Source: VXYL01 sp047518105 (GTDB lineage: Bacteria > Pseudomonadota > Gammaproteobacteria > Pseudomonadales > Azotimanducaceae). Taken from it: 21,543 bases of DNA. Numbering within the stretch: the first letter of the stretch is position 1; every line of letters begins with the position of its first letter. The notes beneath the pieces were generated by a model, which searched no databases, had not been told where the DNA came from, and saw only the letters and a program-made list of their open reading frames with translations. Positions 14,890 through 21,517 of this stretch are shown here, piece after piece. The stretch is taken from NCBI GenBank assembly GCA_047518105.1, contig JAKZRQ010000142.1, forward strand, positions 1 through 21,543. The letters run 5' to 3'. Position numbers and translations under genes: made by a program.

Positions 14890-14918
14890 TTGTTGGACGC
14901 AGGCGAGATGCGTACCAT
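14890..14918 (+). promoter_or_regulatory. Putative rplM-rpsI promoter
   Basis: TTGTTG (14890-14895) and TACCAT (14913-14918) are separated by exactly 17 bases and lie 35 bases before the rplM ATG. A separate promoter for ribosomal genes after zapE is expected. The boxes are only partly consensus. Confidence 0.4.
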
Positions 14919-14953
14919 TCGCGACTTCGTTCTCTTGGACCTTGAAGCCGTCG

Positions 14954-15382
14954 ATGAAAACCGTGAGTACGCGCCGCGAGGACGCGCAACACGACTGGTA
15001 TGTAGTGGACGCCGAGGGCAAGACCCTGGGTCGCTTGGCGTCGGAGATCGCCCACCGATTGCGCGGCAAGCACAAATCCGAGTACACGCCGCATGTGGAC
15101 ACCGGCGACTACATCGTCGTGGTCAACGCCGACAAGGTGCGCGTCACCGGCCAGAAGGAGACCGACAAGGTCTACTACCGGCACTCCGGCTATCCGGGCG
15201 GCATCAAGGCGACGTCCTTGGGGAAGCTGCGCGACGACCATCCGGAACGCATCATCGGCATCGCGGTCAGGGGGATGATGCCGCGCAACTCGCTAGGACG
15301 CGCGATGCTGCGCAAACTCAAGATCTACGCCGGTCCCGAACATCCGCACTCGGCTCAACAGCCGAAGACCCTCGACTTGTAG
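14954..15382 (+). CDS. rplM: 50S ribosomal protein L13, 142 aa
   Basis: Large-subunit protein binding 23S rRNA early in assembly. The text follows E. coli L13 almost throughout: DWYVVDAEGKTLGRLASEIA, LRGKHKSEYTPHVDTGDYIV, TDKVYYRHSGYPGGIK, ERIIGIAVRGMMPRNSLGRA, and the end AQQPKTLDL. The length is identical to E. coli (142) if ATG 14954 (MKTVST) is used rather than the ATG four codons earlier. It is in an operon with rpsI, 18 bases downstream. Confidence 0.98.
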   Translation: MKTVSTRREDAQHDWYVVDAEGKTLGRLASEIAHRLRGKHKSEYTPHVDTGDYIVVVNADKVRVTGQKETDKVYYRHSGYPGGIKATSLGKLRDDHPERIIGIAVRGMMPRNSLGRAMLRKLKIYAGPEHPHSAQQPKTLDL

Positions 15383-15400
15383 GAGCTTAAGCGACCTAAG

Positions 15401-15790
15401 ATGGCTGAAATGAATTACGGCACCGGTCGCCGCAAGACCGCCACCGCGCGCGTATTCGTCCGCGAAGGCATGGGCCGGATCCTTGTCAATCGACGCCCGC
15501 TCGACGAGTACTTCGGTCGGGAAACCGCGCGCATGATCGTGCGTCAGCCGTTGGAGACCGTGGGCGCAAGCAATGGTCTCGATATCCAGGTGACGGTCCG
15601 GGGCGGCGGCGGTTCGGGCCAGGCCGGCGCCATTCGCCACGGCATCGCCCGGGCGCTAGTGGAGCGCGACGAAGAACATCGGAGGGCGCTACGCCAAGCC
15701 GGCTTCCTCACCCGCGACGCACGCGAGGTCGAACGCAAGAAGGTGGGGTTGCGCAAGGCCCGCAAGCGTCCGCAGTACTCGAAACGCTAG
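15401..15790 (+). CDS. rpsI: 30S ribosomal protein S9, 129 aa
   Basis: Small-subunit protein whose C-terminal tail reaches the P-site tRNA. Key stretches are YGTGRRKTATARVFVREG, EYFGRETARMIVRQPLE, GGSGQAGAIRHGIARALVE and the basic tail VERKKVGLRKARKRPQYSKR, ending in the invariant Lys-Arg. The length fits (130 in E. coli). AGGAG lies at the rplM stop, slightly far from ATG 15401. The stop codon TAG lies inside the CTAG that begins repeat copy 2. Confidence 0.98.
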   Translation: MAEMNYGTGRRKTATARVFVREGMGRILVNRRPLDEYFGRETARMIVRQPLETVGASNGLDIQVTVRGGGGSGQAGAIRHGIARALVERDEEHRRALRQAGFLTRDAREVERKKVGLRKARKRPQYSKR

Positions 15791-15896
15791 CATCCTTGAG
15801 CATGCCGAGTTGACACTTGGGTTGCTACGAACACCGGTGGTATTGCTCTTGGACGGCTCGTATTCCGAGACGCGCTCGCGCAGCGAGACGCGCTAG
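15787..15896 (+). repeat. Dispersed intergenic repeat, copy 2 (CTAG-bounded, 110 bp)
   Basis: This is a second copy of the 11887-12028 repeat. It begins with the CTAG that holds the rpsI stop and ends with CTAG at 15893-15896. Over the first 75 or so bases it differs from copy 1 mostly by single transitions and small gaps. Only one full 23-bp unit (15854-15876) and one partial unit (15877-15894) are present. CTCGC-GCA-GCGAG can form a small hairpin, so it could end rpsI transcripts, but no T run follows. Confidence 0.85.
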
Positions 15897-15949
15897 CTTG
15901 GTAGCGACTCGAAGCGCTGGTCGCGGCCTGCGGGCTGGCGATGTCGCTG

Positions 15950-15958
15950 TGTTAGAAT
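15950..15958 (+). promoter_or_regulatory. Possible extended -10 promoter of petAB
   Basis: TGTTAGAAT fits an extended -10 element (TG-n-TAGAAT), 47 bases before the petA GTG. No clear -35 box is visible. Confidence 0.4.
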
Positions 15959-16005
15959 CCCGTGATTCCCGCCTCCCACGAGCCTGATCCTTTCCGAGGG
16001 ACCGC

Positions 16006-16689
16006 GTGAGCAGAAACCAAGAAGCAGACAACGCGGATAGCTTGGGCAGGCGCAGGTTCCTGATCGGAATGACTTCCGCCGCGTCTGCGGTGGGTGCCAT
16101 CGGTGCCGCCGTGCCGTTCGTGAGTTCGTGGACCCCAAGTGCCAAGGCACGCTCCGCCGGTGCGGCGAAGAGGGCCGATATCGCTCGTCTGCAGCCCGGG
16201 GAGATGTTGGCGCCCATGCCGGCTTGGCGTGGCAGACCGATCTTCGTGATCCGGCGCACGGCGGAAGACATCGAAAAACTGACGGTCGAGAACCCGGAGC
16301 TCGCCGATCCAACGTCCGAGAACGCAGGTCGGCAGCCGCAATACGCGCGCAACGCTTGGCGCTCGCGCAAACCCGAGCTGGGCGTCTATGTGGGCATCTG
16401 CACCCATCTCGGTTGCTCGCCGAAGTACCATGGACAATCCAAGGCCGAGGACTTCGCCGACAACTGGCAGGGCGGGTTCTACTGTCCGTGCCACGCCTCC
16501 CGCTTCGACCTGGCTGGCCGCGTGGTCAAGGGTGTGCCCGCGCCCGACAATCTAGACGTGCCGCCTTACGCCTACCTGTCGGATACCGAGATCATCATCG
16601 GCGCGGACGACGAAACCGTGGCGGCGGCACCTGCCTCCGAGAGGCGGCTGGCCGAAGCGGCGGACGACGATCCGGTGGAGATGGCTTAG
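16006..16689 (+). CDS. petA: Ubiquinol-cytochrome c reductase, Rieske iron-sulfur subunit, 227 aa
   Basis: Electron-transferring [2Fe-2S] subunit of the cytochrome bc1 complex. The N-terminus has a twin-arginine signal/anchor (GRRRFLIGMTSAASAVGAIG, about 14-33). Cluster motifs are CTHLGC (Cys132, His134, Cys137) and CPCH (Cys160, Cys162, His163), followed by SRFDLAGRVVKGVPAPDNL. The GTG at 16006 is preceded by GAGGGA. After the usual IIIGADDE end there is an acidic, Ala-rich extension of roughly 25 residues not typical of the family. The stop is directly followed by the petB start. Confidence 0.96.
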   Translation: MSRNQEADNADSLGRRRFLIGMTSAASAVGAIGAAVPFVSSWTPSAKARSAGAAKRADIARLQPGEMLAPMPAWRGRPIFVIRRTAEDIEKLTVENPELADPTSENAGRQPQYARNAWRSRKPELGVYVGICTHLGCSPKYHGQSKAEDFADNWQGGFYCPCHASRFDLAGRVVKGVPAPDNLDVPPYAYLSDTEIIIGADDETVAAAPASERRLAEAADDDPVEMA

Positions 16690-17946
16690 GTGGCGGAGCC
16701 TTCGCCGGCGAGACCGCTCACGCGCCTCCTCGCGTGGGTGGACGAGCGCTTTCCGCTCACCCGCACGATGGAGGACCACGCGACCAAGTACTACGCGCCC
16801 AAGAACTTCAACTTCTGGTACTACTTCGGCGTGCTGGCGCTGGTGGTGCTGGTGATGCAATTCCTGACCGGCCTGTGGTTGACCATGTCCTACGTGCCGA
16901 GCGGGGAGGGGGCGTTCGCCTCGGTCGAGCACATCATGCGCGATGTCGAATTCGGCGACATCATCCGCCTCGCGCATTCGACTGGCGCATCGGCGTTCTT
17001 CGCAGTCATCTATCTGCACATGTTCCGTGGTCTGGCCTACGGTTCGTACCGAAAACCCCGGGAACTGCTCTGGCTGATCGGCATGGCCATCTTCCTGGTG
17101 ATGATGGCCGAGGGCTTCTTCGGCTATTTGCTGGTGTGGGGCAACATGTCGTACTGGGCCGGCCAGGTAATCGTCTCGCTGGTCGGTGCGATCCCCTTTT
17201 TCGGCGAGGGCTTGATGGACTGGGTCCGGGGCGACTACGGCATCTCGGAGATCACCTTGAACCGGTTCTTCGCGCTGCACGTGGTGGCGTTGCCCATCGC
17301 ACTCCTCGGCTTGGTATTCGTCCACATCGTGGCGCTGCATTCCGTCGGGTCCAACAATCCGGACGGCATCGAGATCAAGTCCAACAAGGATGAGAAGGGC
17401 GTGCCTGTGGACGGCATCCCGTTCCACCCCTACTACACGGTGCATGACTTCCAGGCGACGGTGGCGTTTCTGATCATCTTCTGCGCGATCTTGTTCTTCG
17501 TGCCGGAGATGTTCGGCTACTTCATGGAGAAGCCGAACTTCGAACAGGCCGATCCACTCAAGACCCCCGACGTGATCGCGCCGGTCTGGTACTACACGCC
17601 GTTCTATTCGATGCTGCGTGCCACCACGTTCCCCCTGTTCGGTTTGGACGCCAAGTTCTGGGGGCTGGTGGTGATGGCCGCTGCGATCCTCATGCCGGCG
17701 ATATTGCCGTGGCTGGACCGCAGCCCCGTCAAGTCCATGCGCTACAAGGGCACCGCATCGAAGATCATGCTGGCACTGCTGGTGGTGAGCTTTTTCGTGC
17801 TGGGGTATCTCGGGACGATCCACACCACGTCGTTCACCACGGGCTTCGCGCAGATCTGCACCTTGATCTATTTCTCCTACTTCGTCCTGATGCCGTGGTA
17901 CACGCGGCGGGAGAAGACAAAGACGCCGCCGGAGCGGTTGACGTGA
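16690..17946 (+). CDS. petB: Cytochrome b of the bc1 complex, 418 aa
   Basis: Membrane core of the bc1 complex, with two b haems and both quinone sites. Haem ligands are His96/His110 and His197/His212. The Qo-site motif is PVWY (298-301) followed by YTPFYSMLR, in place of the PEWY of mitochondria and alphaproteobacteria; PVWY is a known proteobacterial variant. Eight hydrophobic helices are visible. The start is GTG 16690, right at the petA stop (no gap). The cytochrome c1 gene petC, always next in petABC operons I know, is absent: 17947 begins an inverted-repeat element. Confidence 0.96.
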   Translation: MAEPSPARPLTRLLAWVDERFPLTRTMEDHATKYYAPKNFNFWYYFGVLALVVLVMQFLTGLWLTMSYVPSGEGAFASVEHIMRDVEFGDIIRLAHSTGASAFFAVIYLHMFRGLAYGSYRKPRELLWLIGMAIFLVMMAEGFFGYLLVWGNMSYWAGQVIVSLVGAIPFFGEGLMDWVRGDYGISEITLNRFFALHVVALPIALLGLVFVHIVALHSVGSNNPDGIEIKSNKDEKGVPVDGIPFHPYYTVHDFQATVAFLIIFCAILFFVPEMFGYFMEKPNFEQADPLKTPDVIAPVWYYTPFYSMLRATTFPLFGLDAKFWGLVVMAAAILMPAILPWLDRSPVKSMRYKGTASKIMLALLVVSFFVLGYLGTIHTTSFTTGFAQICTLIYFSYFVLMPWYTRREKTKTPPERLT

Positions 17947-18089
17947 CTAGCCCGCATTTCTCACCAGGGGCCGTGAGGGCGCGGCCAGCGCAGTCCGCCA
18001 TCGGCACGATCATCGACATCGCGGTCAAACTAGTGAAACCCAAGAGCTTTTTGACGCCGACAAGCGGCCTGGTGGGAAATGCGGGCTAG
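17947..18089. mobile_element. MITE-like element with 22-bp terminal inverted repeats
   Basis: The left end 17947-17968 (starts CTAGCCCGCATTTC) and right end 18068-18089 are inverted copies with a single mismatch. The whole is 143 bp, or 135 bp if the outer CTAG on each side is a target duplication. No transposase is encoded inside. The ends remind me of IS1380-type termini, but that is only recall. It begins one base after the petB stop and its right end supplies the stop codon of the small membrane protein gene. Confidence 0.8.
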
Positions 18090-18316
18090 GGCCGCCCTTT
18101 ACGGTTGTTCCCGGTGTTGCGTCGACGGCGGATGAACCACAACAAGGCGGCCCCGACGGTACCGAGCGCCGCGATGGCCGCAACGAATGCGATGCTGGCG
18201 AGCAAGTGGCCGAGGAGATGGTCGTTCTCGACGTCGTAGGCACGGCCAAGCCACCAGATGCCGGCACCGGCGGCGATACAGCCGAGGACCACCGTGCGAG
18301 CGAGACCTGAACGCAT
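18086..18316 (-). CDS. Small inner-membrane protein, 76 aa, unknown function
   Basis: ATG 18316 opens a 76-residue protein with two hydrophobic helices (VVLGCIAAGAGIWWLG about 9-24, LLASIAFVAAIAALGTVGAA about 38-57). They are joined by a polar loop (RAYDVENDHLLG), and the tail is basic (FIRRRRNTGNNRKGRP). I do not recognise a named family; a small conserved protein with 'GRAYDxENDxLLG' next to FKBP genes feels familiar but cannot be confirmed. It follows the FKBP lipoprotein by 79 bases on the same strand, so it is probably co-transcribed. Its TAG stop lies in the right end of the MITE, so the original C-terminus may have differed. Confidence 0.65.
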   Translation of the reverse strand: MRSGLARTVVLGCIAAGAGIWWLGRAYDVENDHLLGHLLASIAFVAAIAALGTVGAALLWFIRRRRNTGNNRKGRP

Positions 18317-18395
18317 CTGCGTACCTATGCCACGCGAGGCGGGAAGACGGGGGGGCACAGGTCTGCGGGCCTCGTGGCAAACGCTCGGGTCGAGC

Positions 18396-19085
18396 TCAGC
18401 CAGCGGGCTTCACGGCTAGCAGTTCGACCTCGAATACGAGCGTTTCGTTGGGTCCGATCAAAGCCCCTGCGCCACGCTCGCCATAGGCCAGTTCGGGCGG
18501 AATGTAGAGCTTCCACTTGTCTCCGACCTTCATCATCTGCAGCGCCTCGGTCCAGCCACGGATGACGCCGTTGACCGGGAACTCGAGGGGCTCGCCGCGC
18601 TCTACGGAGCTGTCGAACAGGCGACCGTCGACGAGCGTGCCGTGATAGTGGGTCAAGACCAGATCGGTGGGTCCGGGGGTGTCCCCGTCGCCCGGCACCA
18701 TGACTTCGTACTGCAATCCGGAATCCGTGGTCAGGACACCTTCGCGCTGGGCGTTCGTCACCAGGAAGGCACGACCCGCTTCGGCGGGAGAGAGGGATTC
18801 CGGCACCTCGATCGGCACGGCGGGCGCCACCGCCGGCGGCGGGCTTGGCGTTTGCTCCGTGGTGACCGGGGTCGTGGGTTCTTCCGCAACGGCTGCGGCC
18901 GGCGTCGCCGTGGTGTCGTCCACCTCAGGTGCTTTCGGTGCGCACGCCACGAGCGCGCACGCCACGAGCGCGCTTGCCCCGAACGAAGCGGTTGCCGTGA
19001 TCGCCCACCGGGCGGCGAACCGCCGTGGAACGGCAAGCGCATCGCTGGTGGTCGGCTGGCGTGGCCTCAAGGTGAAGGTGCGCAT
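18396..19085 (-). CDS. FKBP-type peptidyl-prolyl isomerase, lipoprotein, 229 aa
   Basis: Periplasm-facing proline isomerase of the Mip/FkpA/FklB group. An N-terminal basic stretch and hydrophobic helix lead to two consecutive lipoboxes, LVAC (Cys43) and LVAC (Cys48), so it is a lipoprotein. A Pro/Thr/Ala-rich linker (about 50-95) follows. A short Mip-like helix (AGRAFLVTNAQREGV) precedes the FKBP domain (about 118-227), with LVLTHYHGTLVDGRLFDSS, VIRGWTEALQMMKVGDKWKL and IPPELAYGERGAGALIGPNE. The ATG at 19085 has GAGG eight bases upstream. The long N-terminal dimerisation domain of Mip is reduced here. It may help outer-membrane protein folding. Confidence 0.92.
   Translation of the reverse strand: MRTFTLRPRQPTTSDALAVPRRFAARWAITATASFGASALVACALVACAPKAPEVDDTTATPAAAVAEEPTTPVTTEQTPSPPPAVAPAVPIEVPESLSPAEAGRAFLVTNAQREGVLTTDSGLQYEVMVPGDGDTPGPTDLVLTHYHGTLVDGRLFDSSVERGEPLEFPVNGVIRGWTEALQMMKVGDKWKLYIPPELAYGERGAGALIGPNETLVFEVELLAVKPAG
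18941..18970 (-). repeat. 15-bp tandem duplication that doubles the lipobox
   Basis: CGCACGCCACGAGCG occurs twice in a row. On the coding strand this duplicates five residues and produces LVACALVAC, with two possible lipidation cysteines. Confidence 0.9.
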
Positions 19086-19112
19086 CGTGGTTTCCTCGGC
19101 TGCTGCGAGACG

Positions 19113-19118
19113 ATTCTA
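19113..19118 (-). promoter_or_regulatory. Possible -10 box of the FKBP gene
   Basis: On the minus strand TAGAAT lies 27 bases before ATG 19085, with a weak TGTGAC -35 candidate 17 bases further upstream. Confidence 0.3.
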
Positions 19119-19178
19119 CGCGTATTGGGCCACACGTCACACTACGGCGGACGCGCCCGTGCAACAGGGTGGGCGCAG

Positions 19179-19213
19179 CTCTTCCCAAGACAAATCTCTT
19201 CCCAAGACCCCAA
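19179..19213. repeat. Short direct repeats between the FKBP gene and the next remnant
   Basis: CTCTTCCCAAGAC occurs twice with a 17-base period (19179-19191 and 19196-19208) and runs into shorter CCCAAGAC copies. No coding function is seen. Confidence 0.6.
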
Positions 19214-19252
19214 GACCCAAGACAAGAAATCGCGGCGGCCTCCGAGCGCGCG

Positions 19253-19940
19253 CTAGGGTCCGCTCTGGGCCGGGGCGGTGGACAGGTTCGACAGATGGCC
19301 GGTGGGACTCGACAGCAGGCTCATCACGACGACGGGCCGTTGCGATTCGAGTAGCAACTGCCACTTGCCGGCGCCGTCCCCGAGCGCGCCTTGGATGTCC
19401 TCGCCGCCCGACTCGAGCTGCTGCGCCGTCAGCGTCGCCGAGCCCCCCCGCCGGGACCGTCGCCCGCACTTGGGTCCCCGGCGACGCCCCGGCGTCGTCG
19501 ACGCCCGTGAGTCACCAGCGCGTCGGCTGCGCCCGCGTTGACCAGGCGCAGTTGGCTAACCTGGTCCGCGTTGCCGCCCGGATTCAACACTGCCACCCGG
19601 TATCGCGTGCCGTCCCTCGGCACCACGTCGTGCATGGCCGTCAGGAAGCCGTCCGCCGTGCGCACGTACGACAGCACCTCGATGTCCAGAGCGCTGGTCA
19701 GCTCCAGCCGCCAGGTGCCCGTCCCCGCGCCCGTGCTGCCCGTCGGGCCCTTGTCCGCGTTGCCGTCCTCGAGGTCGTCCGAGTTGAAGTGCGCGGCCTC
19801 GCCCGCGCCGACGGCCAGCGTCACCACGTCGTACTCCCGGTCCGTGTCGTCGAACGCCTCGATCCGCACCTCCCCTGCCTGGCCCCCGCGGTTGACGACG
19901 CGCACCACGCCCTGCCGGCCGAGCGCGTCGGACGCCGCCG
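19253..19940 (-). pseudogene. C-terminal remnant of a repetitive secreted protein, two frameshifts
   Basis: On the minus strand the text begins near SDALGRQGVVRVVNRGGQAG. It continues through IEAFDDTDREYDVVTLAVGA, EAAHFNSDDLEDGNADKG, WRLELTSALDIEVLSYVRT and DGFLTAMHDVVP to LRLVNAGAADALVT. A frame change at about 19508-19514 gives GVDDAGASPGTQVRATVPAG. Another at the C7 run (19443-19449) gives LTAQQLESGGEDIQGALGDG and WQLLLESQRPVVVMSLLSSP, ending TAG at 19253. These are two or three beta-rich modules of the same plan (strand, FDD/VDD turn, 'SDDLE' or 'AQQLESG', then WxLxLxS). I recall similar modules at the ends of large secreted proteins. No N-terminal half is present, so the function is unknown. 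Confidence 0.65.
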
Positions 19941-20211
19941 GAGACGCTGCGCGGCGACACCCTCAACGACCTGTTCGCCAAGCACGGCCTGCCGGAACTC
20001 GCGAAGTGCTCGCTTCGAGGGTCGCATAGCACTTGGCGGTTACCGGTTGACGATCGCACCTCAACGAATCCAACGACAAGCGAATACTGCCGCTGTGAGG
20101 CGCGGCTCTCAGGATCCTGAGCGCGGGGGCGGGAGGGGGTGACTCGGCTGCTAAAGGGACGAAAACATTGGCGGCGCACTGGTTGCCACGAAGACCGGGT
20201 CAGCGCCACGG
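19941..20211. other. Gap without a recognisable gene
   Basis: I see no credible gene here. A plus-strand frame reads TLRGDTLNDLFAKHGLPELA without a start or a known family. The region probably marks the break that removed the 5' part of the secreted-protein gene. Confidence 0.4.
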
Positions 20212-20862
20212 CTACAGCGTGATTACGATGTTGCCCCGGTTAGCCGCGTCTCGAACGTCAGCCAGAAACGACCTGTCCCAGCCTTGCCGGACCGTGGAGG
20301 CGTCGAGGTCCGTCGCACGGACTCGGTCGCCAAACAGCAAGAACGACGAATGCGGATCGCACAATCGCGACGTCCAAATCAGCCCATCCACATCGCCGAA
20401 TTGGTCGTGGACCGCCTTCGCCCACAGCGCGGTTGTGTTGTAGTGCGTTGGCAGGCTTTCGATGAGCGCACTGCGGCCGATGCTCCAGCGCCTCAGGTCG
20501 GGCGCCCGCAGGTTGGCCAGACGCAAGGTACGGCGTACCACCAGAGTACTGTGGTTGCGGTTCTCGACTGCGCTTCTGGGCACCGTCATGCGGTTGGCGC
20601 CCAGCGGGATGTCGTGGAACAACGTCTCGTAGATGGCCGCGTCCACCGCGTCGCCGGCGTATAACGAAGGAATGCAAACGCCAGATGCGTCCCGGATCGG
20701 TGCGAACCGGGTCTGGCCCCCCTGGCAAGGATTGAAGGCATTGCCCTGGAAATCGGGGCTATGGACACGGTGCAGTACAGTGCCCGACTGTAGTAGATGG
20801 AGACTCGGCGCCGTCAGACGGGCGGCGGGAATCGGGATGGCCCCCGCCGCGGCCTCATCCAA
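20212..20862 (-). CDS. RES-domain toxin of a RES-Xre toxin-antitoxin system, about 216 aa
   Basis: RES toxins destroy NAD+ (glycohydrolase or phosphorolysis) when not bound by their antitoxin. The conserved Arg, Glu and Ser positions are visible: Arg in VLHRVHSPDF, FNP..GGQTRFAPIRD, SLYAGDAVDAAIYETLF (Tyr and Glu), and Ser in LIWTSRL. The domain is full length. The likely start is TTG 20862, overlapping the antitoxin stop by eight bases. ATGs at 20940 or 20952 are in frame but would overlap the antitoxin by about 90 bases and add sequence unlike the family. It is the second gene of the pair, after the antitoxin, as usual. Confidence 0.85.
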   Translation of the reverse strand: MDEAAAGAIPIPAARLTAPSLHLLQSGTVLHRVHSPDFQGNAFNPCQGGQTRFAPIRDASGVCIPSLYAGDAVDAAIYETLFHDIPLGANRMTVPRSAVENRNHSTLVVRRTLRLANLRAPDLRRWSIGRSALIESLPTHYNTTALWAKAVHDQFGDVDGLIWTSRLCDPHSSFLLFGDRVRATDLDASTVRQGWDRSFLADVRDAANRGNIVITL

Positions 20863-21517
20863 GCGCAGGCACCGCGAGCCGGCGGGCGGCCTCGACGACT
20901 CGTTCGCCGTCGTCGAGGCGCCGTTGCGGTTCGTCGCCATCCAGCCAACCATTACCCGAGGCGAACCAGAACGCCTTCTGCCAGGACGTCATTTCGGCGG
21001 GAAGCGCAGCAAGCACGTCGCGCACGACGTGACGAGGCTCCCCGTGCTCGAATTGGAACGCGGGGTAGAGGAAACGTCCTGCCAAACGGACCGCGAACGT
21101 CTTGCCCTCTTTCTTCCATCGCGACGCCGGTTCGCTCTTGTTTCGTGAGCGCCGGCCTGACATTTGGTGGATCTGCTCCGCCGTGAGCGTCGGCGTCTCG
21201 TCGACGTACGCCAGGCGCAACGCCAGGTTGTCGACCGCAAGGTCGGCTTCTACGCCGGGTTCCAGAGTCGTGAGCCACCCCAGTACCCGGTCGAGGTCGC
21301 TGCCACTATGCGATCGCCATAGAGTGACATCCCGCACGGCGGTCAGCTTCATGAACCGATCAACCAGACTGCTAACGGGGGCTGGCGCGTGGAGAACGAT
21401 CCACTCGTCGCCCTGCTCCGGCCCTTCGCCCAAGTTCAGTCTGACACGCTTCGGAAGGATCTCGATCTCGTCGCTTTGAAGGACCTGGTATTTGATAGGT
21501 TGCATCTTGAGGGCCAT
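20855..21517 (-). CDS. Xre/MbcA/ParS-like antitoxin of the RES system, 220 aa
   Basis: Antitoxin that binds the RES toxin and normally represses the operon. The N-terminal half (about 1-100) is not a family I recognise. The middle has an HTH-like stretch (LTAEQIHQMSGRRSRNKSE, ASRWKKEGKTFAVRLAGRFL, YPAFQFE). The end matches the toxin-binding DUF2384-type domain (VVRDVLAALPAEMTSWQKAF, NGWLDGDEPQRRL, ERVVEAARRLA). ATG 21517 or 21505 are both possible; neither has a clear Shine-Dalgarno. It is directly upstream of, and slightly overlapping, the toxin gene. Its promoter would lie at or past the window edge. Confidence 0.8.
   Translation of the reverse strand: MALKMQPIKYQVLQSDEIEILPKRVRLNLGEGPEQGDEWIVLHAPAPVSSLVDRFMKLTAVRDVTLWRSHSGSDLDRVLGWLTTLEPGVEADLAVDNLALRLAYVDETPTLTAEQIHQMSGRRSRNKSEPASRWKKEGKTFAVRLAGRFLYPAFQFEHGEPRHVVRDVLAALPAEMTSWQKAFWFASGNGWLDGDEPQRRLDDGERVVEAARRLAVPALG

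Noticed and set aside
15854..15896. Rho-independent terminator after rpsI
   Set aside because: A small hairpin exists but no T run follows it.
17969..18067. Possible small protein inside the MITE-like element
   Set aside because: Frames are open by chance over about 100 bases; no start with a ribosome site.
19931..20100. Plus-strand frame TLRGDTLNDLFAKHGLPELA
   Set aside because: No start codon context, no known family and it overlaps the edge of the secreted-protein remnant.
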